A DNA stretch of 64,000 bases from Bacteroidales bacterium (GCA_020438105.1 JAGQVE010000016.1:1-64000), one strand, 5' to 3'; shown: positions 39,109 through 49,573, numbered from the stretch's first letter. Numbers and translations: made by a program. Notes: a model not told the origin generated them from the sequence alone.

Positions 39109-39466
39109 AAATTATAATTACAAAAACGAAATGCAAATTTAGTGCTTATAGCTGAACTGAGCAGGAATTGTTTTTCGAACATAAATTATAAATACACCAA
39201 TTTCAAATACCGTTTATATTAGAACCTGAAGAAGATTGATTCGTATTAGCTTGATTTCTGATTTTAAATGTTTTATATTTGTAAAGCTTTAACCAAACTG
39301 CTTCTGACAACTACTGGCCACACTGCCCTTTCGGGTATCAATGTATGACAAAGCCTTATTTTATTTGATTGAATGCGATTGATATCGGAAGAAACAAGAT
39401 TTCTAATCCAAATTTTTCAAATAAATAGTTTTCAACAAATTTAACCAATCAGAAAGGAGCAAAATC
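39109..39466. other. Intergenic region of about 360 bases
   Basis: This AT-rich stretch lies between two divergent genes. It holds one good plus-strand promoter (39251-39281) and a strong Shine-Dalgarno-like AGAAAGGAG just before 39467. No RNA gene, repeat or further reading frame is recognisable. The leader from the promoter to the start codon is long, about 180 bases. Confidence 0.6.
39251..39281 (+). promoter_or_regulatory. Promoter for the Ycf48-like gene
   Basis: TTG (39251-39253), a 20-base spacer and TATATTTG (39274-39281) match the phylum consensus. Confidence 0.6.
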
Positions 39467-40729
39467 ATGAAAAGTTTCATCAAATTTACATTCTTAGTAG
39501 TTTTACTTAATGGGATCAATTTAGGCATTAAAGCACAATTCGGATGGGATCCTCAATTATCAAACTCGTTTGAGAAGCTATCTTCAACGTGTTTTGTAGA
39601 TGCAAATACTGGGTGGATAGCTGGTGATTACGGAACGATATTATTTACGGAAGATGGGGGCGAAACGTGGGTCGCTCAATCCAGCAACACAACATCTGCA
39701 TTAACATCCGTTTTCTTTATAAGCCCTTCAGAAGGCTGGATTGCCGGTGCCGATGGCGCAATTTTACATACTGAAGATTCTGGGAATAATTGGGAAAATC
39801 AGGTTAGCGGTGTTACTGAGTACCTTTATGATATTCAGTTTATTAACCAATACATGGGATGGTCGTTTGGGAGTAATGCCAAATTTATTCAAACAACCGA
39901 TGGAGGCGTTTCCTGGGAGCCACTTCCTAACCTTCCGGATGTGACCCGCTCATTATATTTCATCAGTGAAACCGAAGGCTGGTGCGGTGCCAATATGGGT
40001 TCGATGTACCATACTTTAGATGGCGGACAATCGTGGACATTTCAGGAAACGGGTTCATTTGAAGGTTTTTTTGCCATCTATTTTGTCAATCAAAACAAAG
40101 GCTGGGCAGTAGGAAGCGGAGGAGTCACTATTCGTACTCAGGATGGTGGCGAAAACTGGGAAATTGTTTATGCTCTTGGTAGCGATTTCCTGTATTCGGT
40201 TAGTTTTGTTGATGAAAACGAAGGCTGGGCAGTTGGCCGTTTCGGGTTTGTAATTCATACTATTGATGGAGGGGCTACCTGGAATTTCCAAAATAGCGGA
40301 ACTGGTGTAAACCTTGAGGAAATTTTTATGGTGGATGAAAATAACGGCTGGATTGCAGGCGATGCTGGAACGATACTCCATACTTCCACAGGGGGAAATC
40401 TGGGCATATCATTGCATTCGGCTGGAGAGGCTTGTTCGGGTCAATTAATGTTGCATCAGAATTTTCCTAACCCTTTCCACAATCAAACATCTATTCGATT
40501 TGAGATACCAAAGAATAACAAAACAAGTAAAGAGGTCAGCCTGCAAATTTATAGTTTGGATGGCCGCCTGATCACGACCCTTTATCACGGATATTTGAAA
40601 AATGGAAGTTACGTCTTACATTGGGATGGTAAAACCCTTTCAGGTAACAATGCAGATGCGGGAGTATACATGGTCAAGCTGGACTATGGCTCTCTTTTTA
40701 AATTCCTTAAGATTACCCGCATAGAATGA
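39467..40729 (+). CDS. Ycf48/HCF136-like seven-bladed propeller, T9SS cargo
   Basis: The 420-residue protein has a signal peptide (MKSFIKFTFLVVLLNGINLG). Seven repeats of about 42 residues follow the pattern GWIAGDYGTILFTEDGGETW, SEGWIAGADGAILHTEDSG and so on, which predicts a seven-bladed Ycf48-type propeller. The last 90 residues (FPNPFHNQTSIRFEIP, DAGVYMVKLDYG) form a T9SS sorting domain. It is therefore probably secreted or surface-attached, unlike the photosystem assembly factors of plants and cyanobacteria. An AGAAAGGAG eight bases ahead of the ATG is unusual for this phylum. Confidence 0.9.
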   Translation: MKSFIKFTFLVVLLNGINLGIKAQFGWDPQLSNSFEKLSSTCFVDANTGWIAGDYGTILFTEDGGETWVAQSSNTTSALTSVFFISPSEGWIAGADGAILHTEDSGNNWENQVSGVTEYLYDIQFINQYMGWSFGSNAKFIQTTDGGVSWEPLPNLPDVTRSLYFISETEGWCGANMGSMYHTLDGGQSWTFQETGSFEGFFAIYFVNQNKGWAVGSGGVTIRTQDGGENWEIVYALGSDFLYSVSFVDENEGWAVGRFGFVIHTIDGGATWNFQNSGTGVNLEEIFMVDENNGWIAGDAGTILHTSTGGNLGISLHSAGEACSGQLMLHQNFPNPFHNQTSIRFEIPKNNKTSKEVSLQIYSLDGRLITTLYHGYLKNGSYVLHWDGKTLSGNNADAGVYMVKLDYGSLFKFLKITRIE

Positions 40730-40762
40730 CAACCTGATTTTAAAATCATTGACAATTCCTGC

Positions 40763-40770
40763 TACTTTTG
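40763..40770 (+). promoter_or_regulatory. -7 box placing transcription start at the GT39 start codon
   Basis: TACTTTTG ends six bases before the ATG at 40777. Bacteroidota transcription starts a few bases after this box, so the message would have almost no leader. No good -33 box is visible. Confidence 0.45.
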
Positions 40771-40776
40771 CAGACG

Positions 40777-42258
40777 ATGGATCGTAAAATCAGAAACCTG
40801 GTAATTTTTCTCATTTTTGTCATCAGTGTTGCAATGCACTGGAACCATTTCAGTAAAGACCTGATGAGTGTGCATGTATGGCGCCAAACTCAAACTCAGG
40901 CCAATATTGACAATTTCTATGAAGAGGATATGAATATCTTCAACCCCCGGCGCGATGCCAGGGGAGGCACCGACGGCATTTTCAGGATGGAATTCCCGCT
41001 TATGCAATGGATGGTGGCAGCACTCTATAAGATTTTTGGCCAACATCTGATCATAACCCGTTTATTCATGTTCCTTATTTTTTTGTTGACTGTGTTGGGA
41101 ATGCATCAACTGCTATTGGTCATATTTAATAAGCCAAAACTTGCCCTGATGGGTGCTTGGGCGTTTTCATTTTCACCCAATATGTTTTATTATGGGGTTA
41201 ATCCCCTGCCTGATAATTTTGCATTAGCAAATGCTATCTGGGGTATGGCCCTGTTTTTTACCTGGATAAATAAAAATAAACAATTAACCCTCCTCCTAAG
41301 TGGATTGATCACCGGCATAGCAGCTTTGGTAAAACTTCCGTTTATTATATTTTACATTGTTCCCGGAATTTATTTTGTTGATCTGATTGTCAAAAAGCAA
41401 TTTCATAAATCACATTTTATACAGGCAGTTAGCGCTTTGGGATTTGTATTGCTGCCTCTTCTCTGGTATTTTACCGGGATTCCTGACTGGGAAGAAAATG
41501 TGATTGTAAAAGGGATGTTTGGCAATGAAGTTCCGTTTGCTGAGCTTTTGGATTATTATCAACACACCCTGTTTTCATCCATTCCGGAGTTATTTGTGAA
41601 TTATGGTGCACTTTTGTTTTTCATAGCAGGTTTTTATTTTTTGTGGAAACGCAAATCCTTTCGAAACTATAAATTCAAGTCGCTGCTTGCATTGAGCATC
41701 ACTGCTCTTCTATATTATTTTTTCGAAGCCAATGCCATTGCCAAAGTGCATGATTATTACCTGTTCCCATTTTATCCTTTGTTGTTTATTCTGGTTGGAT
41801 ATGGGGCTTTTCATTTGTACCAATCGGGGTCTAAAATTATTCATTACCTTACTTTGTTGCTCCTGTTAATTCTGCCTTTAACTGCCTATTTGCGCATGCA
41901 GGATCGATGGGACCCTGATCATCCGGGCTTTAACAAAGATTTACTGAAGTATAAAACCGAACTTCGTAACGTGGTACCTGACAACTCCCTTGTTAGTGTT
42001 GGAAATGATCCGTCTACAAGTATTTTTCTATACTATATAAATAAAAAGGGATTTACTTTTGAGCAGGATCATCTAACAGGGGCATGGCTAAAAGGCATGA
42101 GGAATGAAGGTTCAGAATATTTGTATACCGATTCGGAGGTGATTCTTCAAAAACCAGGCGTGAGCGACCTATTGGATAAAATGATCCTGCAAAAAGGGAG
42201 CATTAAAGTATTTCGTCTGAAAAGCCGGATTGATAAAAATAAACAAATCGGGAATTAA
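40777..42258 (+). CDS. GT39/ArnT-like glycosyltransferase
   Basis: The 493-residue polytopic protein has about 11 hydrophobic segments. Its first periplasmic loop holds the conserved VHVWRQTQTQANIDNFYEED and MEFPLMQWMVAALYKIFG, matching GT39-type/ArnT-like mannosyl- or arabinosyltransferases that use polyprenyl-phosphate sugars. The acidic residues of that loop are the usual catalytic candidates. The start is placed at the ATG at 40777, because a TTG three codons earlier gives no advantage. Substrate is unknown. It converges with nadB. Confidence 0.85.
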   Translation: MDRKIRNLVIFLIFVISVAMHWNHFSKDLMSVHVWRQTQTQANIDNFYEEDMNIFNPRRDARGGTDGIFRMEFPLMQWMVAALYKIFGQHLIITRLFMFLIFLLTVLGMHQLLLVIFNKPKLALMGAWAFSFSPNMFYYGVNPLPDNFALANAIWGMALFFTWINKNKQLTLLLSGLITGIAALVKLPFIIFYIVPGIYFVDLIVKKQFHKSHFIQAVSALGFVLLPLLWYFTGIPDWEENVIVKGMFGNEVPFAELLDYYQHTLFSSIPELFVNYGALLFFIAGFYFLWKRKSFRNYKFKSLLALSITALLYYFFEANAIAKVHDYYLFPFYPLLFILVGYGAFHLYQSGSKIIHYLTLLLLLILPLTAYLRMQDRWDPDHPGFNKDLLKYKTELRNVVPDNSLVSVGNDPSTSIFLYYINKKGFTFEQDHLTGAWLKGMRNEGSEYLYTDSEVILQKPGVSDLLDKMILQKGSIKVFRLKSRIDKNKQIGN

Positions 42259-42259
42259 T

Positions 42260-43849
42260 TTATCTCCTTGTATTCACTTTCACCGAAGCTTTGTCAGGAT
42301 AGTCGATGGAGTAGTGCAACCCGCGGCTCTCTTTGCGCTGAAGCGCCATTTTAATAATGAGGTAAGCCACATTGATCAGGTTTCTTAGCTCACAAATCGG
42401 TACACTGATGATTGATTTGTTATACAGCGATTCCGTTTCGCGGTATATAATTACAAGCCTGTCGAGTGCCCTTTTCAGTCGCAGGTCCGACCTGACAATT
42501 CCCACATAATTCGTCATGATGGATTGCAGTTCACGTATGGTTTGGGTAATTAAAACCATCTCTTCGTTCAGTTGCATTCCTTCATCATCCCAATCGGGGA
42601 TTTCCTTGCAAAAGGTTTCATTTTCGAATGTTTGCAATGCATCCAATGCAGCCCGGTGCGAAAAAACTGCTGACTCAAGCAGCGAGTTTGAGGCTAATCT
42701 GTTTGCCCCGTGCAGTCCGGTACTTGCTGTTTCGCCGGAAGCGTACAAATTTTCAATGGATGTTTTTCCCATATCATTCACCTTAACACCACCGGTAAGG
42801 TAATGTGCCGCCGGAACCACCGGGATCATTTCTTTGGTAATGTCAATACCGATACTCAGGCACTTGGCATATATGGTGGGAAATTTTTCTATTAAACTGT
42901 TTCTGTTCAAATGGCATGCATCCAGGTAAACATGTTTGTCACCACTCTGTTTCATTTCGGTATCAATGGCGCGTGCAACAATATCCCTTGATGCAAGTGA
43001 TCCCCGTTCATCATATTTCTCCATAAATTCCCTGCCTTCACGGGTTTTTAAAACTGCACCAAAACCGCGCAAGGCTTCGGTTATTAAAAATGAAGGCCTT
43101 TCTTGAGGATTGTACAGGGAGGTTGGGTGGAACTGTATAAACTCCATGTTTTCGATAATGGCCTTAGCGCGATAAGCCATGGCAATTCCATCACCTGTAG
43201 CGACAGGAGGATTAGTGGTAGTTTCATAAACATTGCAGGCACCGCCGGTGGCCAGCATGGTTTTACGAGCCAGAATGGTTGCCACTTCATCGGTTTTGGG
43301 GTTCAATACATAGGCTCCATAACATTTAATGCCCGGCATGCCCCGCGAAACTCCAATGCCAAGATGGTGCTGGGTAAGCAGGTCGATGGCAAAGTGATTT
43401 TCGAGGATCTCAATATTGGGATGTTCTTTCGCCTCCTTAAGCAAGGCCCTGATGATCTCAGCTCCGGTAGCATCTTTATGATGTAAAACACGATGTTCGG
43501 AATGACCGCCTTCACGGCCCAACTCGTACTTTCCGCCCTCTGTTTTGTCAAAATTGGTGCCCCATTCGATGAGTTCCTTAATCCGTTCGGTTGATTCAGT
43601 TATTGTAATCCTAACAATGTCGGGGTTGCAAAGGTCATCACCGGCCCGCAAAGTATCAGCTATGTGTTTTTCGTAAGTATCGGGCGAATACATCACGGCA
43701 GCAATTCCACCCTGCGCGTATTTGGTTGCGGTTTCGTCGGCAGTGTCTTTGGTAACAACACATACAGTTCCCTTATCGGCAACTTTAAGCGCAAAACTGA
43801 GCCCCGCAATACCGGAACCCACCACCAGGAAATCGACTTCTTTTCGCAT
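42260..43849 (-). CDS. nadB: L-aspartate oxidase
   Basis: NadB oxidises L-aspartate to iminoaspartate, the first step of NAD synthesis. At 529 residues it has normal length. It contains the FAD dinucleotide fold VVGSGIAGLSFALKVADKG, KYAQGGIAAVMYSPDTYEK, the active-site GGHSEHRVLHHKDATGAE, and the late GEVACTGLHGANRL equivalent (here GETASTGLHGANRLASNSLL). It starts six bases after sucB, so it appears to be the third gene of the sucA-sucB operon. Confidence 0.97.
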   Translation of the reverse strand: MRKEVDFLVVGSGIAGLSFALKVADKGTVCVVTKDTADETATKYAQGGIAAVMYSPDTYEKHIADTLRAGDDLCNPDIVRITITESTERIKELIEWGTNFDKTEGGKYELGREGGHSEHRVLHHKDATGAEIIRALLKEAKEHPNIEILENHFAIDLLTQHHLGIGVSRGMPGIKCYGAYVLNPKTDEVATILARKTMLATGGACNVYETTTNPPVATGDGIAMAYRAKAIIENMEFIQFHPTSLYNPQERPSFLITEALRGFGAVLKTREGREFMEKYDERGSLASRDIVARAIDTEMKQSGDKHVYLDACHLNRNSLIEKFPTIYAKCLSIGIDITKEMIPVVPAAHYLTGGVKVNDMGKTSIENLYASGETASTGLHGANRLASNSLLESAVFSHRAALDALQTFENETFCKEIPDWDDEGMQLNEEMVLITQTIRELQSIMTNYVGIVRSDLRLKRALDRLVIIYRETESLYNKSIISVPICELRNLINVAYLIIKMALQRKESRGLHYSIDYPDKASVKVNTRR

Positions 43850-43855
43850 TTTAAA

Positions 43856-45160
43856 TTATAGCTGAAGCAATGATTCTTCAGGATCTTTTCCACCAAACAA
43901 CATCTTGGCGGGATTTTCAAGCATTTGTTTTACATTCACCAGGAAGGTAACAGATTCTTTCCCGTCAATGATTCGATGGTCGTATGAAAGTGCAACATAC
44001 ATGATCGGATGTATCTCCACCTTGCCATTCACAGCGATCGGACGCTCAACAATATTATGCATTCCAAGAATTGCACTTTGAGGGGGATTAATTATAGGTG
44101 TTGAAAGCATGGAGCCGAAAACACCTCCATTGGTAATGGTAAAGGTACCCCCGGTCATTTCATCAATGGTAATTTTATTAGATCTTGCTTTAACAGCCAG
44201 ATCTTTGATGTTTTTCTCTATATCAGCCAGCGACATTTGTTCGGCATTCCTCAAAACAGGCACCATCAATCCTTTAGGTGAACTTACGGCAATACCGATA
44301 TCCGCATAATCATGATAAACGATTTCATTGCCGTCAATTTGTGCATTCACACCCGGAACGATATTCAGCGCTTCGGTAACCGCTTTGGTAAAAAACGACA
44401 TGAAACCCAGTGACACACCGTGCTTTTCTTTAAACTGATCTTTGTATTTGTTACGCAGGTTCATAATGGGTGTCATGTTCACTTCATTGAAGGTGGTGAG
44501 CATGGCGGTTTCATTTTTAACAGAAACCAATCGTTCTGCAAGCTTCAATCGAAGGGTACTCATCTTTTTGCGCTCTGAATCCCTCGTGCCACCCCACGAA
44601 CTCATTGATAATTCAGCGGAAGTGGATCCTTTGTTTGATAAATAATAAGCGACGTCTTCTTTCCCGATACGATGTTTTTTGAAAAACTCAACCAGGTCAT
44701 TTCCTGAAATATTATTTTCTTTCATTAAAGCTTTTGCCAATGGCGAAAGATTCAGGTCAGGATCGATATCCGATTGTTTAGCGGTAACTTTTGGTGCCGG
44801 TTTTTCATCCTTTAATGCCGGTGCTTTGGGAGCTTCCGGCTTCGGCTCTTCCTGGATGTTTTCCTTGCCGGCAGCTTCTTTCCCAGCTGGTTTTTCCGCA
44901 GATGCTTTTGCAGGTGCTCCTTTTGCATCCGTATCTATCACAGCGATAACTGTTCCTACCTCCAGTGTTGCGCCTTCCTCAGCTTTGAGTGATATTTTTC
45001 CACCCTCTTCAGCAGCAATGCTCAGGGTTGCTTTATCACTATCAATCTCAGCAATTTCCTGGTCTTTCTCCACAAAATCGCCATCGCCAACAAGCCAGGA
45101 TGCAAGTTGTACTTCGTTTATTGATTCGCCGGGACTGGGTATTTTAATTTCTAAACTCAT
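43856..45160 (-). CDS. sucB: 2-oxoglutarate dehydrogenase E2 (dihydrolipoyl succinyltransferase)
   Basis: This is the E2 core of the 2-oxoglutarate dehydrogenase complex. The 434 residues comprise one lipoyl domain (lipoylated lysine in [11 protein letters not shown]), an Ala/Pro/Lys-rich linker, the peripheral-subunit-binding domain ([19 protein letters not shown]), and the catalytic domain ending [15 protein letters not shown] with the active-site histidine. It starts 26 bases after sucA. Confidence 0.96.
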   Translation of the reverse strand: MSLEIKIPSPGESINEVQLASWLVGDGDFVEKDQEIAEIDSDKATLSIAAEEGGKISLKAEEGATLEVGTVIAVIDTDAKGAPAKASAEKPAGKEAAGKENIQEEPKPEAPKAPALKDEKPAPKVTAKQSDIDPDLNLSPLAKALMKENNISGNDLVEFFKKHRIGKEDVAYYLSNKGSTSAELSMSSWGGTRDSERKKMSTLRLKLAERLVSVKNETAMLTTFNEVNMTPIMNLRNKYKDQFKEKHGVSLGFMSFFTKAVTEALNIVPGVNAQIDGNEIVYHDYADIGIAVSSPKGLMVPVLRNAEQMSLADIEKNIKDLAVKARSNKITIDEMTGGTFTITNGGVFGSMLSTPIINPPQSAILGMHNIVERPIAVNGKVEIHPIMYVALSYDHRIIDGKESVTFLVNVKQMLENPAKMLFGGKDPEESLLQL

Positions 45161-45186
45161 TTCGAATATCTGGTTTTAAGCTTGAT

Positions 45187-48036
45187 CTATTTTAATTTGT
45201 GGTTGGCTGATATCGATTTACTATCAATGGTTTCACCGTTGTGGGATTCCACTTCTTCAACAAATGACTTCCAGCGATTTCCGATACAAACCATCTGGCA
45301 TTCTTTATCCAGGTTTGGGCAAACACACTCAAGAAATGTTTTTTCAATGATCTTTCGCTGGCGGATGTGATGGAATTTACTTGATCCGGTTGCCGGGCTT
45401 CCACTTGCCGGTCTTGCAATCACCTTCAGCGGAACTTCGTCTAATTCGAGGTGAATAAATGGCCATGCTCCCATGTTGTAGGGCTCTTCCTGTACCCAAA
45501 GGTGTGTTTTGGCATTTTTGTATTTTGAAACCAACGCTTTGATCTGCTTTTTAGGCAAGGGATAAAGTTGTTCAACCCTAATAATTGCAATTGATTCATT
45601 TTTGAGTTTCTCCTGTTCATCCAAAAGGTCGTAATAGATTTTTCCGGTGCAAAAAACTATCTTTTCAACTTTTTTAGGATCAGCAACAGCATCATCAATT
45701 ACTTCTTTAAAACCTCCTTTTTCAAAATCCTCCAGGCCTGAGACACAACGCGGATGACGCAATAAACTTTTTGGAGTAAAAATGACAAGCGGTTTACGGA
45801 AGGGCCTGTAAAACTGCCTGCGTAAAACATGGAAAAAGTTAGCAGGAGTAGTACAATTTACTATCTGCATATTGTACTCAGCACTCAGGGTAAGGAAACG
45901 CTCAACCCTGGCACTGGAATGTTCCGGGCCCTGACCTTCGTATCCGTGTGGCAAGTAAATCACGATGTCGTTCATTACATTCCACTTATCTTCGGCACTG
46001 CTTATAAACTGATCAAAAATGATTTGTGCTCCATTCATAAAATCCCCGAATTGGGCCTCCCAAATGGATAAACTTTCGGGCGTGAGGCAGGCATAACCGT
46101 ATTCAAAACCCAGCACACCATACTCGTTCAGGGGTGAATTATACACCTCGAACAATGCCTGGTTTTTATCCAGGTTGTTAAGCGGCACATATTCCTGCTC
46201 CGAATCTTCGATTTTCATCACGGCATGCCGGTGTGAAAAGGTTCCGCGAGCGCAGTCCTGTCCACTTAACCTAACAGCTTTACCTTCCATCAGCAAAGTT
46301 CCGTAAGCCAGTAATTCGCCCATGGCCCAGTCCAGCTTATTGGTTTTTTCAAGCATATCCCGGCGGTCCTGCTGCAGGCGCCTGATCTTCCTGAATAGAT
46401 TTATATCATCCGGAGCTTCAGTAAGTTTATTACCAATACCAAGCAGGGTTTTTCTGTCGACTCCTGTTTCAGGTGAACTATCAAAATCTTCCGGACGCGC
46501 CTTTCGCAGGTTGGTCCATTTGTGCTGAATAAAGGCCATGTCAATTTTTTCAGAAGACTTTGCCACAGTAAAACTTTCCTCGAAAACCTCATTGATCCTT
46601 TTGGTAATATTTTTAGCTTCTTCCTCAGTTAGGTTACCCGATTTGATTAACTTATCTTTATAGATAACCATGGGGTCGGGATGTTTTTCAATAAATTTGT
46701 AAAGGATTGGCTGCGTAAACCGGGGTTCATCACCTTCGTTGTGGCCGTATTTGCGGTAACATAAAATATCAATAAAAATATCCCGGTTAAATTTTGCACG
46801 ATATTCCATGGCAAACTGAATGGTGTAAACCACCGCTTCCACGTCGTCGCCATTCACGTGGAAAACAGGTGCCAAAACAGACTTACCTACATCGGTGCAA
46901 TAAGTACTGGTTCGGGCATCAAGATAATCGGTTGTAAAGCCTACCTGGTTATTCACAACAAGATGAATGGTTCCACCGGTTTGATAGCCTGTAAGACCTG
47001 ACATCTGGGTTAATTCATACACCACGCCCTGTCCGGCAATCGATGCATCACCATGGATCAGGATGGGCACCACCTTATCAGACTCCCTGTTGTAGTCTTT
47101 GTCAATTTTTGCCCTGGCAATACCCTGCACTACCGGCCCCACTGCCTCAAGGTGCGAAGGATTAGGTGAAAGGGTCAGTGTTACATTTTTTTTATTGGTT
47201 GTTTCCCTTTCCGAAACATAACCGAGGTGGTATTTCACATCGCCAAGCAGTGCTTCATCTTCGTATTCAAGGCCTTCAAATTCACTGAAAATATCCTGGA
47301 AAGGTTTTTTCATGATATTGGCCAGCACATTCAATCGGCCCCTGTGCGGCATTCCTATCACAAATTCTCTTGCACCAAGTTCTGCTCCTTTTTCGATAAT
47401 TGCATCAAGCGCAGGGATTAAAGCCTCAGCTCCTTCAAGTGAAAATCTTTTTTGACCCGGGAAACGCTTGTGAATAAACTTTTCAAACAACACGGCCCGA
47501 CTCATGTGCCTGTAAATGTAGTTTTTGTCCTCCGGCGTAAAAGGATAGGTGTTTTTGGAGCTCTCCATTTTTTGTTTGAGCCATCCATTTATTTCCGGCT
47601 TACGGATATACATGTACTCCGCACCAACAGACTGGCAATATGTGGCTTCCAAATGGCTGATGATATCCTTTAGTTTGGCCCTGCCAAGACCGAGTTCGTT
47701 ACCTGCCTGGAAATCCTTTTCCAAATCAGAGGCTTCGAGCCCGAAATTTTCAAGCTCAAGAGTTGGGGTATAAGTTCTTCTTTTCCTAACCGGGTTGGTT
47801 TTTGTAAACAAATGTCCTCTCTGCCGGTATCCGTTGATCAGGTTGATAACTTTGAACTCAGAAGGATAGAGGAGTTTGTCTTCAGCGGTAGGAGCGTAAT
47901 CGGTTCGGGCAAATTCAAATCCTTCAAAGAATTTTTGCCAGCTTTCATCTACTTCGTTGGGATCTTTCCTGTAAAGTTGGTAAAGTTCTTCAATTTGTTC
48001 CGGATCACTGCCGTTTAACCATGAGAATTTATCCAT
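45187..48036 (-). CDS. sucA: 2-oxoglutarate dehydrogenase E1
   Basis: The thiamine-diphosphate-dependent E1 decarboxylates 2-oxoglutarate in the TCA cycle. At 949 residues it is typical. It has the N-terminal YRKDPNEVDESWQKFFEGF segment, FVIGMPHRGRLNVLANIMKK, the ThDP motif with GDASIAGQGVVYE and NNQVGFTT, and the C-terminal HLWVQEEPYNMGAW. A -7-like TAATTTTG lies at 48069-48062 upstream. It is followed by sucB and nadB on the same strand. Confidence 0.97.
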   Translation of the reverse strand: MDKFSWLNGSDPEQIEELYQLYRKDPNEVDESWQKFFEGFEFARTDYAPTAEDKLLYPSEFKVINLINGYRQRGHLFTKTNPVRKRRTYTPTLELENFGLEASDLEKDFQAGNELGLGRAKLKDIISHLEATYCQSVGAEYMYIRKPEINGWLKQKMESSKNTYPFTPEDKNYIYRHMSRAVLFEKFIHKRFPGQKRFSLEGAEALIPALDAIIEKGAELGAREFVIGMPHRGRLNVLANIMKKPFQDIFSEFEGLEYEDEALLGDVKYHLGYVSERETTNKKNVTLTLSPNPSHLEAVGPVVQGIARAKIDKDYNRESDKVVPILIHGDASIAGQGVVYELTQMSGLTGYQTGGTIHLVVNNQVGFTTDYLDARTSTYCTDVGKSVLAPVFHVNGDDVEAVVYTIQFAMEYRAKFNRDIFIDILCYRKYGHNEGDEPRFTQPILYKFIEKHPDPMVIYKDKLIKSGNLTEEEAKNITKRINEVFEESFTVAKSSEKIDMAFIQHKWTNLRKARPEDFDSSPETGVDRKTLLGIGNKLTEAPDDINLFRKIRRLQQDRRDMLEKTNKLDWAMGELLAYGTLLMEGKAVRLSGQDCARGTFSHRHAVMKIEDSEQEYVPLNNLDKNQALFEVYNSPLNEYGVLGFEYGYACLTPESLSIWEAQFGDFMNGAQIIFDQFISSAEDKWNVMNDIVIYLPHGYEGQGPEHSSARVERFLTLSAEYNMQIVNCTTPANFFHVLRRQFYRPFRKPLVIFTPKSLLRHPRCVSGLEDFEKGGFKEVIDDAVADPKKVEKIVFCTGKIYYDLLDEQEKLKNESIAIIRVEQLYPLPKKQIKALVSKYKNAKTHLWVQEEPYNMGAWPFIHLELDEVPLKVIARPASGSPATGSSKFHHIRQRKIIEKTFLECVCPNLDKECQMVCIGNRWKSFVEEVESHNGETIDSKSISANHKLK

Positions 48037-48152
48037 AAAATCGCGCTTTGCTGTTGTGTTGCAAAATTACTAATTTATCTTTACGACGTAGCTGTTGCAA
48101 AGATTCTTACACATAAGAAAATAGCGGGTAATTTGTTCAATACAAATCGAAA

Positions 48153-49421
48153 TTACTGCACAATGAGTTTCCTGCTGATAAATGCGCCCGTATCTTTTGA
48201 CAACTTTACTATGTAAATTCCTTTAGGCAGGCCTGATAGGTCAATATCAATCATGGAGGAATGAGTATGGAAGGTTGGCAGCATATTTTGACCGTAAATA
48301 CTTTGTAAATCTATATTAAAGCTGCTGTGCTGATTGTCGGAAATATGGATGGTCAGTTTATCTGAAGCCGGATTATTAAATGTAAAATTAAAATCCACAA
48401 TGCTGTTTTCATTTACCTTAAGGTTTGCATCCACCACTATGTCAATTACCACGGGAAGGTGATCCGACATGGCATACAACGCATTCAGAACATCGGCAGG
48501 TACCGAGGAATTAGTGGGTGATCCGTTGATCGAATTATTAAAGTGTTCACCATCCTGTCCAACCGCATGATAGGAGCTCTCAAGGAATTTGATTTTTTGT
48601 GTTCCGTTTATAATTTCATCCGATAACATGAAAAAGTCAAAGCGATCATCCATGCCGCCGCCCGAAAAACAGTCACCACTTTCATGGGTGGATTGTGTGT
48701 GGATATCGGCATAAAACGAATTGTTGTTCCAATTGCCTATTTGATTGATGGGATCATAAAACCGTACATTGGGATTGGCATAATTGAGCAGGTTTTGGAA
48801 AGCCTGTTCCGATGCTGAATAAAGGTTGAAATCACCGGAAAACGTGAAATTACCATCCAGCCCGGAGTTATGCATGTAATTTAGCAGCTTGTTCGTTTCA
48901 AACCCGCGCTCCTCTTCGTAATCCGTTCCTGCTTTAAGGTGTGCAACGGCACAATTCAATTCAATCGGGCCATCCGCATTCGATTTTTGTGAAGGGTTTA
49001 CCAGAAATCTGAAAATATCAATATCACGCACATTCGTTTGAACGGCTACATAATTGGCAAGTTCAAAAATATTGCTGTTGTAAAAAGTTTGATTAACAAT
49101 ATATGAATTAGCAAGATTGGAAACATTGCCGCGCTTCCAGTTTGTAGCGCCGTTGATGTTAAACACATTGTTCAGAATCAGGTCGTGATAGCTCTCCTCT
49201 TCATAAAGTTCATTTACAAAAACCACGTCGGGCTGCACATAGTTAACAATGGTTTTCAGGTATTCATTTTTATTCGCAACATTGTTATTCCCGGATGTAC
49301 AACCTCCAAAATTATTACCATACATTAACAGGTTGTATTGCATTAATCGAATGGTGTCCTGTGCTGAAATTGCAACGCTTAAAAGCAACAGCATCGTCAA
49401 AATAAATCCCCTCATCTTCAT
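48153..49421 (-). CDS. Endonuclease/exonuclease/phosphatase-family protein, T9SS cargo
   Basis: The 422-residue protein has a signal peptide ending AISAQD. An endonuclease/exonuclease/phosphatase domain follows, with motifs RLMQYNLLMYG, VVFVNELYEEE, FTFSGDFNLYSA and MSDHLPVVIDIV, which include the expected Glu, Asp-Asn and Asp-His catalytic positions. The C-terminus (NNPASDKLTIHISDNQ to IYIVKLSKDTG) is a T9SS sorting domain. It is probably a secreted nuclease or phosphodiesterase. The ATG at 49415 is an alternative start. Confidence 0.86.
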   Translation of the reverse strand: MKMRGFILTMLLLLSVAISAQDTIRLMQYNLLMYGNNFGGCTSGNNNVANKNEYLKTIVNYVQPDVVFVNELYEEESYHDLILNNVFNINGATNWKRGNVSNLANSYIVNQTFYNSNIFELANYVAVQTNVRDIDIFRFLVNPSQKSNADGPIELNCAVAHLKAGTDYEEERGFETNKLLNYMHNSGLDGNFTFSGDFNLYSASEQAFQNLLNYANPNVRFYDPINQIGNWNNNSFYADIHTQSTHESGDCFSGGGMDDRFDFFMLSDEIINGTQKIKFLESSYHAVGQDGEHFNNSINGSPTNSSVPADVLNALYAMSDHLPVVIDIVVDANLKVNENSIVDFNFTFNNPASDKLTIHISDNQHSSFNIDLQSIYGQNMLPTFHTHSSMIDIDLSGLPKGIYIVKLSKDTGAFISRKLIVQ

Positions 49422-49573
49422 TTTTTTTGCAAAAATAAAAAAGCTGTGAAATAAAAAACAGGAATGACTTCCTTTCTACGTAAACTGTGGATAAAAAAAG
49501 GCAGCTATCGCCCTGAAGGTATGATAATATTTATAATTTTGGCCATCATTGAAAATTCAGGCAGACGATTAAT

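Noticed and set aside
39121..39466. Hidden small RNA or gene in the 360-base gap
   Set aside because: Only a promoter and a Shine-Dalgarno are visible. No hairpin with T run or conserved-looking frame is found.
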